Source: Sorangium cellulosum
Lineage (GTDB): Bacteria; Myxococcota_A; Polyangia; Polyangiales; Polyangiaceae
Length of the DNA stretch: 64,000 bases
Assembly (NCBI RefSeq): GCF_004135735.1
Contig: NZ_CP012670.1
Coordinates: forward strand, 4,175,501 to 4,239,500
Direction: 5' to 3'
The notes beneath the pieces are model-generated. The model was not told the DNA's origin. It saw only the letters and a list, made by a program, of their open reading frames with translations, and did no database searches. Each line of letters begins with the position of its first letter. Position 1 is the first letter of the stretch. The position numbers and the translations under genes were made by a program. This document shows positions 16,316-25,935 of the stretch, piece after piece.

Positions 16316-17566
16316 TCACGGCGCGGGGCGTTCGCTCCAGTGGCGGACCAGGTCCGGCACCGCCGTCTCGGCCATCCGGGTCAGGTGTCGCACGTGGTCC
16401 GGCTTCTGCGTGCCCGCATAGCCGCGGACATGGAGCGCCCCCTTGTGCGCCTCGGAGAGCTGGATGAACGGAGCGGGCCTGTCCGCGCTCGCCGGTCCGG
16501 CCACCTGATAAAGCGCCAGCGCGTCGGCGCTGCCGATCGGAGAGCGCTCGGCGCCCGCGAGCGCCAGGAGGGCGTCGGTGCTCTCGTGCGTCCCGGCGTA
16601 ATCGCCGTTCGGGGTGATCTCCGAATGGGTGATCGACATGAGCTTCTCGCCGCTGGCCGCCTGCTGGGCGAAGCGCGAGAATGGCTTGAGGCGCTCCAGG
16701 TCCAGGCTGTGATCGATCGGCATGTAGCCGGTGTGGATGCCGTCCAGCAGCAGCACCGCGTCCACCTTATCGGCGAACGACGCCTGGTTCAGGAGCCCGC
16801 GCACCGCGCCGTAACCCGCGCTGAACGCCGAGAGCGCGATGCGCCGGAGCCGGGCGCCCCGCAGCCCGCGCGCCCGGAGCGCGGCCTCGGTCTTCGCGAG
16901 GAGCGCCGGCAGGTAAGAGCGGATCGAGAACCGGGTCTCGTAGGCCGCGGAGCTGATGCCGAGGTTGAGGATCATCACGACGGCGTTGAGGCCCGCCCGC
17001 TCGAACCCCGCCTCGACGACATCGTTGATGCCATGAAAATGGATGACCAGATCGTACTCGCCATCGGCCGAGGAGAACGACTCGGGGATCGTGACGATCC
17101 CATCGTGGATCGGGATCACGGCCGATCGATCGAGCGTCGCGTCGGCGCGGTCCTCCGGGGCGATGGCCGGGACGGCCGCCGGGGGGTTCGCATGCGCCGC
17201 CGCCGCCGGCGCTGCCGCCTTCGCCCGGGCCGGAGCGGCCGCCACCGCCGGGCGCAGGACGGCGGCCGCGGCCACGGCCGGCTGCATCGTGGAGCCCGCG
17301 CCGAGATCGAGGCTGGCCCCGCCGAGCCTCAGAAAGAAGACCGCTCCCACCGCCGCAGCGAGGCCCGCGCCCGCGCCCAGGGCGAACAGGCGCGCCGTGG
17401 AGCGTCGCGCCGGCGCCGTCACGACCGGAGCCGGCGCGCCGATCGGCATCGCAAGGCCGGAGAGGGAAGCGGGGGGACGACGGAAAATTAAAGTAGGCTC
17501 GTTATCGTCATCCAGGGAATCGCAAGCTAGATGGGCCTCCGCAGCGGGGCTCTCCGTAGGGGACAT
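16316..17566 (-). CDS. Membrane-anchored alpha/beta hydrolase-like protein
   Basis: About 416 residues from the ATG at 17566; in-frame starts at 17587 and 17626 would add 7 or 20 residues. A short acidic cytoplasmic N-terminus (DSLDDDNEPTLIF) precedes one transmembrane helix (ARLFALGAGAGLAAAVGAVF), an Ala/Pro linker, then an exported domain. DLVIHFHGINDVVEAGFE resembles an oxyanion strand, and RIALSAFSAGYGAVRGLL resembles a nucleophile elbow (SAFSAGYG), though not the classic GxSxG. VDAVLLLDGIHTGY and a late His (GALHVRGYAG) follow. The layout suggests a periplasmic esterase or polysaccharide-related hydrolase; exact family unrecognised. Upstream is 760 bp without a gene. Confidence 0.7.
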   Translation of the reverse strand: MSPTESPAAEAHLACDSLDDDNEPTLIFRRPPASLSGLAMPIGAPAPVVTAPARRSTARLFALGAGAGLAAAVGAVFFLRLGGASLDLGAGSTMQPAVAAAAVLRPAVAAAPARAKAAAPAAAAHANPPAAVPAIAPEDRADATLDRSAVIPIHDGIVTIPESFSSADGEYDLVIHFHGINDVVEAGFERAGLNAVVMILNLGISSAAYETRFSIRSYLPALLAKTEAALRARGLRGARLRRIALSAFSAGYGAVRGLLNQASFADKVDAVLLLDGIHTGYMPIDHSLDLERLKPFSRFAQQAASGEKLMSITHSEITPNGDYAGTHESTDALLALAGAERSPIGSADALALYQVAGPASADRPAPFIQLSEAHKGALHVRGYAGTQKPDHVRHLTRMAETAVPDLVRHWSERPAP

Positions 17567-18328
17567 GCCGGCCATGATGCGAGGCATATGCCACACAGCG
17601 CAAGAGCCAATCTGGGCCGAAATCACGAAGGTAACCTCGCCCGGATGTGCGTCAAGGGGGCGGACAGGGTCCGACGTGGTCCATGGACGTGGTCAGTTCA
17701 TTGCTCAGGGGACCACCGGATGTCCTCCCCCCGGCTGCGCGCGAGATCGCCACCTTCACGAGCCTGCGAACGCGCGGCCAAGGCGCGCCGGGCGAGCAGC
17801 GGGCCGTGTTGCGCCGCGTCATCGCGCCTGCCAGGCCGGCATGCGGGGGAAGCGTGCCTGTGCGCGGGCTGCGCGGTCGCCGGCTGCCCGTGGTGCTTCG
17901 TGAGCGCGCCCAGGATTCGTGTCCTTCGAGTCCTGTCTTCATGCCATCGCGCCTCGACACATCGCTCCTCGCTCGATCGGGACACGGTCGGATCGCCCAT
18001 CACGGTCTCACCCGCTCTCGGGAGAGGCGCCCTCCTGGGCAATCCGCACGATCGCCGTGCCCTGGCGGGACCGGGAGAGGGCCTTCGGTCGCGGGTGCAG
18101 CGCGCAGGGCGCGCCACGGCCGGCCGCGCCGGGCCGCGCGCGATCGTCGGGCAAGCAGGTCCGGAGGCCGCGCGCCGGCGGGGTCAGCGATGCGTCTGCG
18201 ACGTCGTCATCGCGGCGCGACGCTCTGAAAACCGGGTCGGGGCGCGGAGGCGGCGCACGTGTGCCTTGACATCGAGGGGGCGCCTCTGGATCTTCTGACC
18301 CCTCACCCCTACGAACACGGTCACCACG
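17567..18328. other. Long divergent intergenic region
   Basis: About 760 bp between the minus-strand hydrolase-like gene and cysK. Open frames across it are Arg/Pro-rich with no domain signal, so I call it non-coding. A plausible cysK promoter lies at 18266-18294. No riboswitch or T-box architecture was recognised. Confidence 0.45.
18266..18294 (+). promoter_or_regulatory. Candidate sigma70 promoter of cysK-cysE
   Basis: TTGACA at 18266-18271, a 17-nt spacer, then GATCTT at 18289-18294, 34 nt before the cysK ATG. The -35 is perfect and the spacing ideal, but the -10 matches the consensus at only three positions. Confidence 0.4.
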
Positions 18329-19321
18329 ATGAGCACCTTCCCCCGCGTCTACGACGACAACACCCGGAGCATCGGCCGCACGCCGCTCGTCCGCGTCCGC
18401 CGCGTGACCGACGGCGCGCCCGCCACCGTCCTGGCGAAGATCGAGGGGCGCAACCCGGCCTACTCGGTCAAGTGCCGCATCGGCGCGGCCATGGTCTGGG
18501 ACGCCGAGCAACGCGGGCTGCTCGGGCCCGGCAAGGCGATCGTCGAGGCCACCAGCGGCAACACCGGCATCGCGCTCGCCTTCGCCGCGGCCTCGCGCGG
18601 GCTCGAGTGCGTCCTCTGCATGCCCGAGACGATGAGCATGGAGCGGCGCAAGGTGCTCGTGGCCCTCGGGGCCAAGCTCATCCTGACCCCCGGCCCCCAG
18701 GGGATGAACGGCGCCATCGCCAAGGCCGAGGCCCTGGCCGCCTCCGATCCCGGCCGGTACGTGCTGATGCGGCAGTTCGAGAACCCCGCGAACCCGGCGA
18801 TCCACGAGACCACCACCGGCGCGGAGATCTGGGAGGACACCGGCGGCAACGTCGATGTCCTCGTCTCGGGCGTGGGCACCGGCGGCACGCTCACCGGCGT
18901 CAGCCGCCATTTCGAGCGCGTCCGGGGCCGGCCGCTCCACTCCGTGGCGGTGGAGCCGGTCCACTCGCCGGTCATCTCGCAGACGCTCGCCGGCCAGCCG
19001 CTCACGCCGTCCGCGCACAAGATCCAGGGCCTCGGCGCGGGCTTCGTCCCGAAGAACCTCGATCTCTCGTTCGTGGACCAGGTGGAGACGGTCTCCAACG
19101 ACGAGTCGATCGCCATGGCGCGGCGCCTCGGGCGCGAGGAGGGCATCCTCAGCGGCGTCTCCTGCGGCGCGGCGATGGTCGCGGCGAGCCGGCTCGCGCG
19201 CGACCCGAGGTGGGAGGGCAAGACCATCGTCGTCATCCTGCCCGACGCCGGCGAGCGCTACCTGTCCGGCCCCCTCTTCGAGGGCATGTTCACCGAGATC
19301 GAGAGCATGAAGGCGTCGTGA
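18329..19321 (+). CDS. cysK: Cysteine synthase (O-acetylserine sulfhydrylase)
   Basis: A 330-residue fold-type II PLP enzyme. It should make L-cysteine from O-acetylserine and sulfide in the cytoplasm. The PLP lysine lies in NPAYSVKCRIG, the substrate-binding loop is TSGNTG, and the PLP-phosphate loop is VGTGGTLTG. RTPLVR at the start, SCGAA and the C-terminal VVILPDAGERYLSG complete the CysK pattern. Length is typical. The serine acetyltransferase gene starts 7 bp after the stop. These two enzymes form the cysteine synthase complex in many bacteria, and the operon layout supports a dedicated cysteine-supply unit. Confidence 0.93.
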   Translation: MSTFPRVYDDNTRSIGRTPLVRVRRVTDGAPATVLAKIEGRNPAYSVKCRIGAAMVWDAEQRGLLGPGKAIVEATSGNTGIALAFAAASRGLECVLCMPETMSMERRKVLVALGAKLILTPGPQGMNGAIAKAEALAASDPGRYVLMRQFENPANPAIHETTTGAEIWEDTGGNVDVLVSGVGTGGTLTGVSRHFERVRGRPLHSVAVEPVHSPVISQTLAGQPLTPSAHKIQGLGAGFVPKNLDLSFVDQVETVSNDESIAMARRLGREEGILSGVSCGAAMVAASRLARDPRWEGKTIVVILPDAGERYLSGPLFEGMFTEIESMKAS

Positions 19322-19328
19322 GGTCGAC

Positions 19329-20321
19329 GTGGACGACAAGCGACATGCGCCCACCCCGGGGAGCGAGCTGCACGGCGTCGTCGAGGCGCTGATCGCGGGC
19401 TATCGGGAGGATACGCGCGGGCACCACATCAACAAGCGGTTCACGCCCTCGAGGCAGGAGATCATCGACATCGTCGATCTCCTCCTCCAGATCTTCTACC
19501 CGGGCTACAACGGGCGGCAGGACCTGTCGGACGAGGACCTGCTCTACCACGTGGGCACGCTGGTCTCGACGCTCCAGACCAAGCTGGAGCGGCAGATCGA
19601 GCGCTGCCTGTGCTTCCAGGACGAGACCGTGGCGGGCTGTCGCATCGACATCCCGAAGTGCCGGCAGCGCGGGCGCGACGTGGCGCATGCGTTCGTGGGC
19701 AAGCTGCCGGAGATCCGGCGGCGCCTGCTGCTCGACGTGCAGGCGGCCTACGACGGCGACCCCGCGGCGTCGTCGATGGACGAGATCATCCTCGCCTATC
19801 CGGGCCTGCTCGCGGTGACGGTGTACCGCGTGGCGCACGAGCTGTACCTGCTCGGCGTGCCGCTCATGCCCCGGATCATGAGCGAGTGGGCGCACACGCG
19901 GACGGGCGCCGACATCCACCCGGGCGCCAACATCGGCGACAGCTTCTTCATCGATCACGCCACCGGCGTGGTCATCGGCGAGACCACGGACATCGGCGCG
20001 CACGTCAAGCTCTACCAGGGCGTGACGCTCGGCGCCCTGTCGTTGCCGCAGCACTCGCGGGGCGCGCGCGGGCTGAAGCGCCACCCCACGGTCGAGGACC
20101 ACGTCACCATCTACGCGAACGCCACGGTGCTCGGCGGCAAGACGGTGCTGGGGCAGGGGAGCGTGGTGGGCGGCTCGGTGTTCCTCACGAAGAGCGTGGC
20201 CGACGGCCAGCGCGTGGCGATCGAGGCGCCGAGGCTGCGCGTCGCCTCGCCGCCCCAGGGCTCGCCGACGGCGGGCGGCTCCGAGGCGGAGCCCGACGGC
20301 ATCCTCGATTTCGACATCTAG
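19329..20321 (+). CDS. cysE: Serine O-acetyltransferase (EpsC/CysE family)
   Basis: A 330-residue protein. It should transfer acetyl from acetyl-CoA to L-serine, giving O-acetylserine for CysK. The N-terminal helical half (RFTPSRQEIIDIVDLLLQIFYPGY) is longer than in E. coli CysE and fits the EpsC-type subfamily. The left-handed beta-helix carries GADIHPGANIG, the catalytic His in FFIDHATGVVIGET, and YANATVLGGKTVLGQGSVVGG. The last 30 residues (SPPQGSPTAGG...DGILDFDI) are a loose tail ending in Ile, the residue that docks into CysK in known complexes. The GTG start at 19329 follows GAGG, which overlaps the cysK stop. Confidence 0.9.
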   Translation: MDDKRHAPTPGSELHGVVEALIAGYREDTRGHHINKRFTPSRQEIIDIVDLLLQIFYPGYNGRQDLSDEDLLYHVGTLVSTLQTKLERQIERCLCFQDETVAGCRIDIPKCRQRGRDVAHAFVGKLPEIRRRLLLDVQAAYDGDPAASSMDEIILAYPGLLAVTVYRVAHELYLLGVPLMPRIMSEWAHTRTGADIHPGANIGDSFFIDHATGVVIGETTDIGAHVKLYQGVTLGALSLPQHSRGARGLKRHPTVEDHVTIYANATVLGGKTVLGQGSVVGGSVFLTKSVADGQRVAIEAPRLRVASPPQGSPTAGGSEAEPDGILDFDI

Positions 20322-20475
20322 GGTCGCGCGCCCCGCCGCGCCTCGGGCGCCGCGCGGATCATGGCGTGATGGATCGGCGAGCGCGGCGGGCAGCGCCCGG
20401 CGGGCGCGCCGCGCCCCGGCGTTGTCGCGCTCGCCATATTGACCGGACCCCACGCCTCATGGTTCTGTCGACGCG

Positions 20476-22455
20476 ATGAAGCGCGCCTTTGACTTGTCTG
20501 TGGTTGGGCTCTCGCTCGCAGCGGCGGCCTGTGGACCGGGCCTGGAGCCCGAGGTGGTCGTGCACGCTCCCCGGCCCACCAGCTCGCCGGCGGCCAGCGC
20601 GAACGAGAGCAGCGGCGGGTGCCCGCCCATCGGCCACGCCGAGCCGCTCATCGTCGACTGGCTCACGACCCGCCGCTCCGACCTCGGGCTCGTCATGAAA
20701 GAGGGCGTCGCCGTCGTCTCGTACGACTGCTCGACGTTGCAGCTCCTCACCCAGTGCAAGCTCCCGGGCGCCTACTCCTACGCCGGCGTGGCCCGGAAGG
20801 AGGACGCGTTCCAGCTCGCCAACCCGGCGGAGATGCAGGCGAACGTGCCGTTCGGCGCCACGGCGATGAGCACCGCGATCGAGGGCGGCGGCGCGATCGA
20901 CGTGGCGCTCGTGACGTCGGGGAAGCTGTCGACCACCCTCGCGGCCGCCTCGATGGACGACGCCGCGGGCAGCTGCACGGGCGCGACGCACTTCGTGCGC
21001 AGCGCGCACCTCGGGGCGTTCGCGACGGCGCCCGGCAGCCGGGGCGCGGCGCGGACGGTCGATCAGATCTTCGCGGCGGCGGCCGCGGCCGGCGCGTCGG
21101 GCCAGGGCGGCGCGACGAGCAAGGAAGGGGAGCTCGAGGCGTGCCGGAGCGCGAAGCCCGACGCGAAGGCGCCCGCCGAGCGGTGCCAGGGGCCGCTGCG
21201 CCTGGAGCTCGTCCCCCTGCTCGCGCGGCGGCCGGCCGCGGGCGAGCAGGGCGCGACGGTCCAGGCCGAGGAGGAGGAGCACCCGAGCCTGTCGGACCCG
21301 TGCCCGCACGGGACGGCGCGGAGCGGCGCCAAGTGCTCCCCGCGGGCGCTCGTGCCCGCGCACCTGTGCGATCCGGACGACTCGAGGGCGTGCACGGCCG
21401 AGTGCGACAAGGGCGATATCGGCAGCTGCTATCACCTCGCGTATCACTATCTCAGCGGCAAGGACCTCCCGCGCGACGACGCGAGGGCGGCGTCGCTGTT
21501 CGAGAAGGCCTGTGACGCCGGCGTCCCGCAGGCCTGTCACGCGAGGGCGAAGCAGCACATGCGCGATATCCTGAGCAACAAGGCGCCCGCGGACGCGGCG
21601 GGGCGGGCCAAGCTGCGAGAGCTCTCCGACAAGGCGTGTCAGCTCGGCGACGGCTGGGCGTGCTGGAGCGTGGCCGGGTGGTACCTCCGGGAGGGCACGC
21701 AGGCCGTCTTCCCGAAGGACCCGGCGCGCGCGATCGCGCTGCTCCGGCGCGGCTGCGACCTCGGGCACGGGCCGAGCTGCAGCTCCCTGGGCAACATGCT
21801 GGTCGACGGCAAGGTCGTGGCGAAGGACGTCGCGACGGCCGTGGGCGTGCTCCACCGCGCCTGCGACGGGGGCCGTGCGGAAGACTGCATGTTGCTCGGC
21901 GACATCCTCCGCAAGGGCCAGGGCGCCCCGAAGGACGGCGCGAAGGCGATCGCGGCCTACGAGCACGGCTGCAACCTGGGGGAGATGCGCGCCTGCAACG
22001 CCGTCGGCTCGGTCTACGCGGAGGGCGACGGCGTCCCGAGGGACGTCGCGAAGGCGTACGCGGCCTTCGCGAAGGGCTGTCCGGAGAAGGGCTTCGGCGC
22101 GGAGGCGTGCATGAGCCTCGCCGCGATGTACGAGAAGGGGACGGGCATTCCCAGGGACATGGCGCGCGCCGCGGCGCTCTACGAGAGGGTCTGCGGCACG
22201 GGCGGCTGCCTGCGCGCCGCGGAGATCTGGCAGCGCGGCGAGGGGGTGCCGGCCGATCCGGCGCGGGCGTTCTCGCTCTACGAGAAGGCCTGTGTGCAGT
22301 GGAGCGAGAAGCGGGCGTGCGACGCGTTCGGCCCGCTCCTGGAGGCGAAGGACAAGGAGCGGGCGCGGACCTTCTACGCGGACCAGTGCTCGCGGACGCA
22401 GGACAAGGCGGCGTGCGCGAGCCACAAGCGGCTCGGCGGCGGCGCGACCCGATAG
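20476..22455 (+). CDS. Sel1-repeat lipoprotein
   Basis: A 659-residue protein. The signal peptide ends in the lipobox AAAAC (Cys19), so it is probably tethered to a membrane and exported. Residues 45-270 are a unique domain with paired cysteines. From about residue 300 to 640 it is a string of Sel1-like repeats with the unit (Y)LxGxxxxxDxxxAxxLxxKACDxG, for example GKDLPRDDARAASLFEKACDAG and GDGVPRDVAKAYAAFAKGC. An extra cysteine per repeat could form inter-helix disulfides, a known variant (cysteine-rich Sel1 repeats). Sel1 solenoids bind protein partners or peptidoglycan; the partner here is unknown. Convergent with the ricin-lectin gene. Confidence 0.88.
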   Translation: MKRAFDLSVVGLSLAAAACGPGLEPEVVVHAPRPTSSPAASANESSGGCPPIGHAEPLIVDWLTTRRSDLGLVMKEGVAVVSYDCSTLQLLTQCKLPGAYSYAGVARKEDAFQLANPAEMQANVPFGATAMSTAIEGGGAIDVALVTSGKLSTTLAAASMDDAAGSCTGATHFVRSAHLGAFATAPGSRGAARTVDQIFAAAAAAGASGQGGATSKEGELEACRSAKPDAKAPAERCQGPLRLELVPLLARRPAAGEQGATVQAEEEEHPSLSDPCPHGTARSGAKCSPRALVPAHLCDPDDSRACTAECDKGDIGSCYHLAYHYLSGKDLPRDDARAASLFEKACDAGVPQACHARAKQHMRDILSNKAPADAAGRAKLRELSDKACQLGDGWACWSVAGWYLREGTQAVFPKDPARAIALLRRGCDLGHGPSCSSLGNMLVDGKVVAKDVATAVGVLHRACDGGRAEDCMLLGDILRKGQGAPKDGAKAIAAYEHGCNLGEMRACNAVGSVYAEGDGVPRDVAKAYAAFAKGCPEKGFGAEACMSLAAMYEKGTGIPRDMARAAALYERVCGTGGCLRAAEIWQRGEGVPADPARAFSLYEKACVQWSEKRACDAFGPLLEAKDKERARTFYADQCSRTQDKAACASHKRLGGGATR

Positions 22456-22500
22456 CTCTGCGCCTGACGCCCTCCTGCCACGAGCCTGACGCGCGGAGCT

Positions 22501-22521
22501 GGAGCGGTTCCCGCCCGCTCC
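22501..22521. terminator. Hairpin between convergent genes
   Basis: GGAGCGG (22501-22507) and CCGCTCC (22515-22521) form a 7-bp stem between the stops at 22455 and 22537. No T-run. A bidirectional terminator is plausible by position only. Confidence 0.35.
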
Positions 22522-22536
22522 TGGTACACCGCCGCT

Positions 22537-25320
22537 CTAGTTCGAGCGGGTCGGCGTGTACCTGTAGAAGTTCTGCGCCCACTCGATGGTCCAGATCGTC
22601 GGCTCCACGTACACGTTCTTGTCCGCGCCCAGGACCATTCCCCGCTTCATCTTCGCCATCGCCGCCAGGAAGATGCGGCGGTCGTCTTCCATCCGCGGCC
22701 TCATCACGCTCGAGGGCGGGTACAGCTCCTTGACCTGCGCCACGGTCGCCGGGTCGTTGATCCACCCGTCGACCCCGTGCTCGCCCTTCGGGAGCCGCTC
22801 GCCGCCGGCGTCCAGCCAGTCGCGCAGGTCGTTGTTGCCGCGGTTCATGCCGTCCGTGTGGCAGCCGATGCACGAGCTGCCGGTGTTCAGGCGGCGGTCG
22901 TAGGTGGCGAAGCCCACCAGGCTGTTGATCTGCTGGTCCGAGGCGTTCCGCTGGAGGCGCGGATCACGCACGATGTTGACGAAGGCGTCGACGCGACGCT
23001 GGTTGAAGCCGCCCCACAGGGAGTACCCCTGCAGGCCGTTCGGCAGGCTCCAGATGACCTCCTCCGCGGACTGCTGGAGCCCGTCGGTCCCGGTGTAGTA
23101 CCGGCAGTTCAAGAACTGCCCGCCGCCGTAGCTCGGCTGCCCATCGCACCCCGCGGGCTCCGAGCCGTACGGCTGCGCCAGGGTCGCGATGAAGCTGTAG
23201 CTCTGCGGTGTCACGCCGCCGCCGGTCCCGCTGATGAACTTCGGGATCGGGTGCGACCAGAACGGGAACCGGATCTGGCCCGCCTCGTACGCCTGTTCGA
23301 TGGTCTGCACGTTGCCGTCGAGCTGCCCGGAGAAGACGTCCCACGTCTTCCAGTAGAACCCGCCGCTCCTGGTCCTGGCCCGCCAGTACATGCGGGCGTC
23401 GACCGTGATGGCCTGCTTGGTGAGCATGTACTCGTACGACTTCATGCCCTGATCCTTGATGACGCCGAGCTCGTTCTCGAGATCCTGCGCGTACCAGGGG
23501 ATGGCCATGATCGCGTTGTACACGTCCGGGCGGGTCAGCGTATAGACGAGCTGGCTCGCCTCGATGTAGTCCGTCTTGAAGCCGTCGACGTTGGGCGGCA
23601 GCACCCCGCCGTCCGTGGCGCCCTCGACGTTGCCGGCGAGGACGCGCCCCCACACGAGCTTCGCGAACTCCGGATCTCTCTGGACCGTCGACGTGTAGTT
23701 GTACCTCTCCCGGAACGTGACGTCGGTGCCGACCGGCTCACCCAGGTAGTTGACGGTCGTCCTCCCGAAGAAGACGTCGTCGTCCGAGCCGCCGAAGTGG
23801 AGCTTCTTGACGCCCTTGTTGTAGCCCCAGTAGTCGCGGGTATCGAAGCGGTAGACGATGCCCTTTCCGTTGATGTCCACCGGGTTCACGATCACGGGCG
23901 CCCAGCGCGCGGTCGAGTTCAGGGCCTTCGACAGGCCCACGCGGGCCACGTTCAGCTCCTCGGCGGAGACGCCGGCGTTGTGGATCTCGTGCAGCGAGGC
24001 GTACTTGATGAACTCCGCGTCGGCCGGCTGGACGTTGGCGGCCCTGTCCGCCGCGATCCACTGATTGACCTCGCTCTCGGAGATCTTCTGGCTGGCCGCC
24101 ACCGGGCGCGGCGTCTGCGGAAGCCTCGGCGTGACGGCGTTGGCCCACGCCTGGACCGCGGAGAGCATCTGCGCGTTGGCGTCCCTGCAGTCCCTCCCGA
24201 AGCAGTTGTGCCGGTCGATCCCCATCCGGACGACGAGCTTGGAGTCCGCCGGCTTCCTGAAGTTCACGCGCGTGAGCGCGTACTCATGGGCCAGCGCCGG
24301 ATCGGCGTCGGCGTGGATGGGCGCCTGCCCCTTGCCGGACGTGCTGTGGCAGCCCGAGCAGTTCTCGCGCAGCAGCGGGTAGACCGTGCTCTGGAAGGCC
24401 GCCAGCGACGCTTCCATGTCGAAGCTCATGTCTCTATCGAGGCAGACGGCCTCGACGTTGTAGCCGCCCTTGCCGTTCGGGAGCTGGCTATAGCCGAGCT
24501 CGCACCCTGCCGCCGGGGCGACCCCCACATCCCCCTCGCCAGCAGGAGCGCCGCCGGAGCCGCCCGCGCCGCCGGAGCCGCCCGCGCCGCCGGAGCCGCC
24601 CGCGCCGCCGGAGCCGCCCGCGCCGCCGGAGCCGCCCGCGCCGCCGGAGCCGCCCGCGCCGCCCGCGCCGGTGGTCGAGCTACTCGAGCTGGTCGAGCTG
24701 CTCGAGCTGCTCGTGGTGCTCGAGCTGGTCGTGGTGCTCGAGCCGCTCTCCGCGATCCTGAGCGAGAACTTCTGGTTGTCGCCGTTCGCCCAGCTCCACT
24801 GAATGATGGCGGCGCCGTCGTCCGTCCGCCGGTCCTTGACGTCGAGCACCCTGCCGCTGCTGCGGACCGTGATCCGCTGGACGTCGCTCGACACGTCCAT
24901 GAACGAAAATTGCTGGCTCGTGCTGTTGCCGCAGCTGGACTGGACGATGGCGGCGCCGTTCTGCGTCGACCCGCCGCTGACCCCCAGGCAGAGCCCGCTG
25001 TTCACGTTTCGCAGCCGGTAATACGCGCTACCCCATCCGCCGCCCCATCCGCCCCATCCGCTCGAGGCGAGCTCCGCGCGAAACTGCTGCCTCGCGCTGC
25101 CGTTGCAGGTCGCGATCTGCGCCGGCGCCGAGCTCCCATCCCCGACCTGCACGCATCGCTGGCTCTGGAGGCCGACGATCGTGTAGAGCGCGTTCGTGTC
25201 GATCGTGATGCCCCCCTCGAGCTCGCCCCCGTCCTCGCTGTCGGACGCGTCCGGAGCGACGCACGACGCGGCGAGCAGGCTCGTCGCGGTAAGCAAGATG
25301 CGCCTGAATGCGAATCTCAT
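22537..25320 (-). CDS. Ricin-type lectin / haem-motif lipoprotein
   Basis: A 927-residue protein. The signal peptide ends with the lipobox LLAASC. Residues 45-190 are a ricin-B/CBM13-type beta-trefoil (CVQVGDGSSAPAQIATC, CLGVSGGSTQNGAAIVQSSC, DDGAAIIQWSW...NQKFSL). Then come a Ser/Thr run and GGAGGSG repeats. The large C-terminal region begins with CSGCH and contains a second CIGCH near residue 845. These are c-type haem motifs in the arrangement of large secreted di-haem or cytochrome-like proteins. It may couple sugar or surface binding to periplasmic redox chemistry; substrate unknown. AGGAG lies 7 nt before the ATG. Confidence 0.82.
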   Translation of the reverse strand: MRFAFRRILLTATSLLAASCVAPDASDSEDGGELEGGITIDTNALYTIVGLQSQRCVQVGDGSSAPAQIATCNGSARQQFRAELASSGWGGWGGGWGSAYYRLRNVNSGLCLGVSGGSTQNGAAIVQSSCGNSTSQQFSFMDVSSDVQRITVRSSGRVLDVKDRRTDDGAAIIQWSWANGDNQKFSLRIAESGSSTTTSSSTTSSSSSSTSSSSSTTGAGGAGGSGGAGGSGGAGGSGGAGGSGGAGGSGGAGGSGGAPAGEGDVGVAPAAGCELGYSQLPNGKGGYNVEAVCLDRDMSFDMEASLAAFQSTVYPLLRENCSGCHSTSGKGQAPIHADADPALAHEYALTRVNFRKPADSKLVVRMGIDRHNCFGRDCRDANAQMLSAVQAWANAVTPRLPQTPRPVAASQKISESEVNQWIAADRAANVQPADAEFIKYASLHEIHNAGVSAEELNVARVGLSKALNSTARWAPVIVNPVDINGKGIVYRFDTRDYWGYNKGVKKLHFGGSDDDVFFGRTTVNYLGEPVGTDVTFRERYNYTSTVQRDPEFAKLVWGRVLAGNVEGATDGGVLPPNVDGFKTDYIEASQLVYTLTRPDVYNAIMAIPWYAQDLENELGVIKDQGMKSYEYMLTKQAITVDARMYWRARTRSGGFYWKTWDVFSGQLDGNVQTIEQAYEAGQIRFPFWSHPIPKFISGTGGGVTPQSYSFIATLAQPYGSEPAGCDGQPSYGGGQFLNCRYYTGTDGLQQSAEEVIWSLPNGLQGYSLWGGFNQRRVDAFVNIVRDPRLQRNASDQQINSLVGFATYDRRLNTGSSCIGCHTDGMNRGNNDLRDWLDAGGERLPKGEHGVDGWINDPATVAQVKELYPPSSVMRPRMEDDRRIFLAAMAKMKRGMVLGADKNVYVEPTIWTIEWAQNFYRYTPTRSN
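24536..24665. repeat. GGAGGSG-encoding tandem repeat
   Basis: A run of 18-bp units (cgccggagccgcccgcgc) encoding Gly-Gly-Ala-Gly-Gly-Ser hexads in the linker of the ricin-lectin lipoprotein. The unit is frame-preserving. Confidence 0.85.
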
Positions 25321-25935
25321 GTGGTTCTCCTGTTTCAGTTAAGGAATAAAAGCCGCTCTGCCCACAGCTCGACGCTGCCCTCGCGTTGAAGGCTGGCCCT
25401 CGCGTTGACTCGCGTTGACTCGCGTTGACTCGCGTTGACTCGCGTTGATCGGAGCGCTCGCCGCGCGATGAAGGCCTCCAGGGACCGGCCGCTCTCTGGC
25501 CGGCGTCCTGCTGGTGAATCTCAATCACGAGTGCGCGGAGCCGGAAGATCGTTCCGTGTGCGGTCAGGCACTGCGACGATGGTAAGTCTTATTCCAAACC
25601 AGCTAGCCAGTCAAGACAGTCGTGCACTTTGTGGGCCGACCTGACTATTACGGGGTCACGACAATGGCAATGGTGATGTCTGGTGGCGCAATATCCGACA
25701 TGGCCCCAAGCCTCGACGGGCCCCGTCACCCGGCGAGCTGCGCCGGGTTGAACCGGTTCAGTGATCTAGTCTTGTCCGATTTTGACATGCCGTGTTGCCC
25801 GCTGGATCAACCGATGCCCAGGCTTCGCCGCGCGTGGATTCTTTCAGAATTCCAGCCTGATCGGTCCTCCGAGACGTCCCAGGCGGGACATGGAGCATCG
25901 AACGGGTTGAAACCACGAGAGATGAGAGAGAATTG
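25321..25935. other. Intergenic region with decamer repeat
   Basis: 615 bp between two minus-strand genes, AT-richer than its surroundings from about 25520 to 25900. It holds the ribosome site of the lectin gene (AGGAG at its left end) and the decamer array at 25401-25450. I see no protein-coding frame that looks real. Confidence 0.45.
25401..25450. repeat. 10-bp tandem repeat, 5 copies
   Basis: Four exact copies of cgcgttgact and a fifth ending atc (25441-25450). Unit length equals about one helical turn. It lies 80-130 bp upstream of the lectin-haem gene start. Confidence 0.92.

Noticed and set aside
17647..18228. 193-codon plus-strand frame as a gene
   Set aside because: Arg/Pro/Ser-rich noise without ribosome site, domain or helical pattern. 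Typical of open frames in GC-rich non-coding DNA.
18329..20321. Cysteine riboswitch or T-box before cysK
   Set aside because: No stem or anticodon-like structure recognised in the upstream 760 bp. Only a promoter-like pair.
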